Shown here one piece after another: positions 58,101 to 64,000 of a stretch of DNA of 64,000 nucleotides (its first letter is position 1; the number at the start of each line of letters is the position of its first letter). The stretch spans positions 12,374,501-12,438,500 of the forward strand of contig NC_058498.1 of the NCBI RefSeq assembly GCF_020382885.2, read 5' to 3'. The position numbers were made by a program, and so were the translations under genes. Source of the stretch: Scatophagus argus. Its lineage: Eukaryota; Chordata; Actinopteri; Scatophagidae. The notes under the pieces were generated by a model that saw only the letters and a list, made by a program, of their open reading frames with translations, was not told the origin of the DNA and ran no database searches.

Positions 58101-61100
58101 CTGTTTAGGAATACGACTCATTTGTTAAATGAAACGCATAAGGCCGATCAGGGCGGAAACAGTCAGGAAAACAGTTTCAGGCCTCAAATAACCCTAGGGT
58201 TTCTTTAGGTTTTACCACCTTTTCTATCATTAGAAGGCCGCCTAACCACAAAGATGAAACGTTTTCTACCTGCACTACAGGTTTCAGGTTTCCCACAGAC
58301 AAAAGAACTGCCCACAGCAGCCAATAAAAAGACAATTTACGGGTTGTCTTCAGCTCCAAACTCTCCCCCTGTAGCTACTGACCTGCTGCTGAAATGTTTG
58401 GCCCAGAGGAAAATTCGCATAGCAAAAGTAACAAAAGACATATTTTACATTGTGGCAGAATTTGCTGACACCCAGTTTCATGTAACATTTCTTCTGAATT
58501 TCCCAAAAATGTGTAACTCACCTGTCAGACAATATTCACACATGTGAACTCCAAGTACCAAATGAACGGAACAAAGTTTGAAGAAACCTGAACCTGAAAA
58601 CCTGAAGTATGTGCAGACCTCCAGCTGTTTGACAAAAACCTCCATACACAATGCAAGCATTTGTTGCTTATCTTTATTTTTGTTGGAATAGACACATGAC
58701 CACGCCTGCATATTCACAGAAATCAAACTGATTTGTGCAACACACATACTTTGATCCATTGCTAATTTTATCTTTATCTTGGTCTCTTACTGTCAGTCAT
58801 GTGCTCGGTGTACTCATTGTACAACCATTTCCTTGTGTGTAATGCTTACTGTCAGTGGCGGCTGTCTTTTATTGTCAACATATTTAATAAATCATACCAC
58901 TCTCAAGAAAAGTACAGAGTTACACCCATAATCTGTGAACTGCTAAGTGGAGCTGGTTCACCGACATACCTGACATACTGATGCTTCATCTGCATGTGGT
59001 AACACCACTGCCTCAGTGGGATATGTCACAACCAAAGTAAGATATACCTCCATAGCCATGCAAGTGCCTGCTGCTGTTGTTGGGAGAATGAAGGCTTTAA
59101 TGTCTGGTGAATTTTAAAAATCATCCGCTGAGATTCTCATCAGCTGAAACTGAGAGGATTAGACATGAAGCCCACAAACGTGGCTGACATCTTATCATTT
59201 CCAACAGATAGTCTAGTGACAGTACATCCACATCTACAACAGTGATGCAGTTTTTGGCTTTGTTTTCCAGACAGCAGAGTTCGACAGTGTTTTAGGCTGT
59301 TAGAGGTGAAATAAAGTTCAACTCTGCACCTCAGCCTGAAAGTTGCAGCCAGTCTTTTAAGTGTCTCCATTGAAAACCCCACTGTGGTACCTCCTCTTGA
59401 CCTTGGGTGCATATTACACACACGACCAGAAACAATGACTGAAATTTTTGATCACACAAATTCCCAGGCAAAGTTTCCAGCTGAGCGGGTAACAGAAATA
59501 AAATCTGTAAAATAATCCTGCAAAGAGAACCAACGAGTTATTTTTTTACATTCTAACAATATGGAAATGTGTAGTGGGCCTGCATGTGTGCTCATTCTCT
59601 TCCTGTACTATTGCAAATATAAGGAAATTTTGCTTATGTTCAGACTCAAAGTCATTTGCTATGTCGTCTTATTACAACCCAGATTTAAATTTAGAATTTA
59701 AATTTAGATTTAGCAGATTTACAAAGTGTTCATATGTTATCCTTCATCATCTGTTTCACAAAGTGCTGAACCTCACCCCATCCTTGCCTGTGATCGACTG
59801 GGCCTTTTAGAGGATGCCCCCTTTCATATCCATTCATGATACTATCACCTGTTACCAGTTCACCTGTTCACCTGCGGGATGTTGAAAACTTTCAGCAGTC
59901 CACAACTTTCAGTCTTTTGTTGCTCCTGTCCCTACCGGTCTGAAATTGTTTTGCTGGCATCAGATTCAGAATCAGCATATATTTGTAAAAGCTAAAGAAG
60001 TTAATGAGGTTAAATATACAAATATACATTATACAATATAAATTTATACAGTAGATATGCCTACACTGCACTGAAAGCAGTGTAGGTATAAAAAAGGATT
60101 AGCAAATTATGGCCCTTTATCAGGGCTTGTAATTCGACTCATCTCTGCGTGCTGCAGTAGGCACCAGTCAGGCCCAACAGGTGTTTACACTGAAAACTGA
60201 CAAGATCTCATTGACATGCCATCATAACAACAAGGCTGCCTGTTCACAGTGTTGCATAAGTGCGCAAACAAAACAGACCGATTTGTATTTTCAGGTATAG
60301 CCTAACTCACCTGTCCGGGGCCCACCGTGCCATCCAATCAGTCACAGAGAATGATGACCAAGGTGCTGTGCTCGGCGCAGTGAGTGAAATTAGCTCTGAG
60401 GACTGAATGTTGCTCTGCGTGTCACCTGGCAGGTAAAAAAGGTGAGTGCAGCTGTCTATCAACTGAAGCACGCCGTGTTGAGACACGAAGACACACCCAC
60501 TTATTAGAGAGAGAGGGACTGCCAGGAAAACTCTGCACACAGTAGGTTTCTGTCTATCATGATCTTTATCAAAATGTAAATCATGCTGAGAGAGAACATA
60601 AAAACATGAAAAGCTCCCTCCAAACCCTTTGATATGAAGCAAAAAGCTTCAGTCATTTTAAATTTTTGTTGTCTTAGTTTCTTTTCTCTTTCTCTCTCTC
60701 TCTCTCTCTCAGTCTGCATAATGAAGCCCAGGGCGCATCTTCAGGAAAAACCGGTAGAGGTGGTCAGAGAACTATTTTGTCAGGCTTTAAACTGATCCAA
60801 CCCTCAACGGAGGAAAGCCTTCATCTGTAGTTTCAATGTGACGGACTCATTCACACATTCAAATGGGAAAATCAAAGAATATGCAGCGTAATACTATGCT
60901 TCCTATGCCAGAGTTCAGCCTGTGAGGTATTTAAACATTGCATTTTCGTGTTTAGTTTCTTAAAAGGAGCACTTTGTTGCCACTAAGCCGCTCTTTAAGT
61001 GTCAGCTCACCTATTAATTTGACTCAGACAGGGTTGCATCAGCAGAGCCACACCTTCACCCACAAACTGCCTTTTTCAAAATCAGTAACAACCGCTGATG

Positions 61101-62249
61101 CCGTCGCAGAACAGAGCTCATAGTCCAATATTATTGCTCACTAAGCTCACTGATAACGCAGGGAGCCCTGTGGTACCAAACGTATTTTGTTCAGTTTGTA
61201 TTCATAATCACACTGGTCAAGTCATCTATTCACTATTTTATTTTTTACTAACTCATGGCTCAAAACTTCCCTCATGAACCTGATGGAGTGAGCCTCTGAG
61301 AAGTGTGTCATACTTCACAGGTTGAAATGGGGCTGCAGAGGGTGACGGCTTCTGAACGCTGGCATAAGGACAAAAGCAAACATTCTCATAGTGAGGTGTA
61401 AAAATGAAGCAGGCCGTTTGGCCCGAGGCGCTCTGCTGCTGTGCCTGATGCAGGAATGACATCTGACTGGTTTGTAGCACCACCTAGACCGATCTGTGTA
61501 GGGAGTCACCCTTGTACGCATGCCAAGGTGATCCTCAGGTGCTTTGTTCAAGCTTGCACCAAAGAACAGAGTACTACATAATTTATTTTCGGACCTGACT
61601 CTCCTGGAACAGTTGCAGTAAAACAATGAAAGACTAAATGTAACATTGAGTTTAATTTTGTTTGCAGTAAAAATGTGCAACGTTTCAGACGTCTCAGGGA
61701 CACTTTGGTCGCCTTTCAGTCATCTACACTTGGATCGGCTGTGCGAGTAAAACAGAAGACAAGTCACTGCAGGAAAAGCACAAACTTAAACAATGAAAAG
61801 GATGACTTGGCTGAATTTCATTTAGTTGCTTCAGTTACACGGCCCTGGTGTTGTATGTAGCTGTTCCAATGTCATGGCTTACCAGAACACTTTGTTAACA
61901 GAACATGCAGTACTGTACAGATGTTCTGCTGGCTTTAAAGGCACTCCTTCCTTACCTCCGTCCTTTAGAGGACACTCAGGTGTCCCACTAAACACCTCCC
62001 TCTGTCAGCATTAGTAATGTTTTTTGGAACGTTCCGTGAGCTTCGTGTCATTTCTTTTCTGCCCAAAATGTCTCTAAAAAAACATTGCAGAGTTTTCAAT
62101 ATTTTTGAACAGAAAAGTTTTATCAGCGCCTGTCCCGAGTGGCTGAAATCACCAGCAAGCATCAGAGTTGCATGGATAAATCAGAGAGGAAGAGGCAAAC
62201 TATCTTCAAACAATGGCTACGATTACTTGTGTGACTGACTTGTTAAATG
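58101..62249. other. intergenic DNA downstream of ccdc50
   Basis: No gene recognised. It holds a worn AGATTCAGAATCAGC-type LINE tail near 59960-59985 and a (TC)n microsatellite at 60690-60711. The open frame at 60307-60642 on the minus strand has no recognisable domain. Confidence 0.55.
60690..60711. repeat. (TC)n microsatellite
   Basis: About 22 bases of uninterrupted TC repeat; read on the other strand it gives an artefactual Arg/Glu repeat at the start of a short open frame. Confidence 0.95.
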
Positions 62250-63074
62250 AGTTCTAGACATGAAAGTCTGGATGTGACAAAACCTTTTACAGCTCAACCA
62301 TCATGGAACTGAAATTTTAGTCATAGCTTCTTAAGCTCTGAGAGAGAAACTGGTCACAACATTAAAATCCCCTGGATTTACTGTAAGCCAACGAGCAGGA
62401 AATATTGGCGTGGCCGTTGATTCAGACCTGAACTTTAAATCTCATGAGGGGTTTGTCACCTAATGTGCCGACGTGTAACGATTGCCCTCTCTGAGAGAGT
62501 AATGTACGCCTTTATAGCGAGCAGGCTGGAGTATCATGCTGGTCTACTCGAAAAGCGTTCTTACTTCTCTCTGTCTCTGTTAGCTGCTCCAAAGCGCAGG
62601 ACTAAAGCCTTTTGCTCCTGTGCTCCGAGCCGCAGAAAGAGTCCGCCTGAGGATCTGACAGCATCTGAACCACAAAACTTTCCTGTTAACTTAACAGTAG
62701 TTTTAAGACATTGCTTTATTGCATTCATTTCTTTATTTTATTATTTTAGTTTTTTTTAATCCATCCATCCATCAAATTCACTTGTTTTGCTTTGTTTGTC
62801 TTGAATCTATTTTATCTGACTTTTCTCTATTTCACTAAGTCTATTATTATTACTATGACTACAATCTATTTTATTGAATGTCATCATCATAATGATAGCT
62901 TTGTTTTGTCTTTTAAATTTCATCTAGTTTTTTATTGTAATGTGGTTTTTATTTGTGGTCTAAACTTGCTCGGTCTCACTGTGTCATGTGTGACAGTCAT
63001 CTGTGAAGCACATTCAACTGCACTAACCTGTTTGATAGGTGCTGTACAAATAAAGTTTGATTGATTGATTGATA
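62250..63074 (+). mobile_element. decayed L2-type LINE, 3' end
   Basis: Several broken pieces of the C-terminal part of a teleost non-LTR retrotransposon protein appear in order. GVAVDSDLNFKSHE fits the usual 'GV-FDSDLSF-SH' motif, YAFIASRLEYHAGLL fits 'HAFISSRLDYCNALL', and KRRTKAFCSCAPSRRKSPPEDL fits the 'AF-YAP-LWN-LPEDLR' motif. The 3' end is the classic 'gctgtacaaataaagtttga' followed by (TTGA)n. Stops and frameshifts show it is inactive. The 5' limit is approximate. Confidence 0.8.
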
Positions 63075-64000
63075 GTGCTCTCTGGTGAACTTAATAAGGA
63101 GAAAGATATTCTGCACAGTAAATTAAAAACTATTCACATAAAGTTAAAGCACTTTACACCTCACTCTGCCTTGTACATAGCAGTCACACACTTGTGGGAG
63201 TTCCTTGCAGGAGGTAGGGTGGAAATGTTGTGACACTAATTTCCTTATGACATTATATCAGAGTAAAAGAAAAAGAACTTTTCTGAGCTAAGAACGACAG
63301 TTAGAGTCAAAGCTTTTCTGACAGCAGGTCTGCTCAGGTGTGTTTGGTGGTTACACACTGATCAACTGACTTTTTGTCTGTGCAGCAGTTTAGTATTGCA
63401 AATAAATCCAGAAGAATAGATGCAAATATTATGTAAAACACTATATAACAGCTAATTTTTCTGTAATTCCCAAGTGACTTACTTTAAAATCTGCAGGTCA
63501 ATCTTCTACGTTATTGACTGCACTAAAGTAGCAGATTAACAATGGAGCAGGTGTAAAGAAATGACTGGTGTGAAAACAAGTACAGACACTGGCAGTTGTC
63601 CTGCTCAGAGGAGCCACTAGATGGCATCTTCCTCACACATTTTCCAGTGTAGGATTCATCTTCACCAGCAGTTTGCTGCCATTAGTGGGTGTGGGCAGCT
63701 GTCCTCTCTGAGAAACCAGCTCCTTACATCCTTGCATGCATGCAGACATCAGAAAAAGGCATGTGACTACATTAAAACTACATTAAAATAAAGTGTATGT
63801 CCTGAAGATCATCACTGCAACTTTCACATTCACAGAAAACCTGTATGAGAGTAATAGGATGGGCATTTTGAGTCATTTCCACATTTGGGCATTTGCATAA
63901 AATTATCATTAAAAAAAAAACATAAAGTGAGGATACAGTCTGAAATGAACAGCCAGCCAAGCAAAAATGCAGGTAAGGGTTAGCGATAGCAACACTAGCA
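63075..64000. other. intergenic DNA, no recognised gene
   Basis: No gene, repeat family or strong signal recognised in the last 0.9 kb. Confidence 0.6.

Noticed and set aside
60307-60719. Minus-strand open frames near the (TC)n repeat
   Set aside because: The Arg/Glu start comes from the microsatellite and the rest has no recognisable domain.

Overview
The window looks like nuclear DNA from a teleost fish, probably a percomorph; the species cannot be fixed from sequence alone. It is AT-rich and intron-bearing, with vertebrate splice signals, microsatellites ((TTA)n, (TG)n, (TC)n) and worn pieces of fish-typical LINE, MITE-like and LTR-like repeats. There are no prokaryotic operons, CRISPR arrays, rRNA genes or recognisable tRNA genes.

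Layout. (1) 1-12.6 kb: repeat-bearing intergenic DNA with no recognised gene; one weak terminal-exon candidate lies near 0.3-0.76 kb. (2) 12.6-33.2 kb, all on the minus strand: four leucine-rich-repeat (LRR) genes. Two are tandem copies of a gene whose LRR part resembles carboxypeptidase N subunit 2 (CPN2). The 18.7-21.3 kb copy also encodes a long Thr/Pro mucin stalk and a membrane segment (880 aa). The 13.4-14.7 kb copy has lost stalk and membrane anchor and stops at 443 aa. Next come an LRRC15 orthologue (23.2-25.0 kb) and a platelet glycoprotein V (GP5) orthologue (30.9-33.1 kb). This is the fish counterpart of the human CPN2/LRRC15/GP5 cluster at 3q29. (3) 35.7-37.1 kb, minus strand: a five-exon gene for urotensin II-related peptide (uts2b). 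No single open frame shows it, but the exons join cleanly to a 120-aa precursor ending in KR-ACFWKYCV. (4) 39.7-58.1 kb, plus strand: ccdc50, twelve coding exons and 628 aa when the large in-frame exon 6 is included, or 337 aa when it is skipped. (5) 58.1-64 kb: intergenic DNA with a decayed L2-type LINE.

How the genes relate. The LRR genes form one family block: each has a 5' exon, one intron just before or inside the start of the reading frame, and nearly all coding sequence in one exon. Three of the four share a GATA-type AGATAA motif just upstream, which would fit co-expression in thrombocytes but is an inference. uts2b and ccdc50 are divergently arranged neighbours, as in human 3q28, so the window joins loci found at human 3q28 and 3q29.

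Most notable: the CPN2-like receptor with a mucin stalk, an architecture reminiscent of GPIb-alpha; its soluble-looking truncated twin; and the near identity of the two LRR exons against clearly diverged flanks, which points to recent gene conversion.
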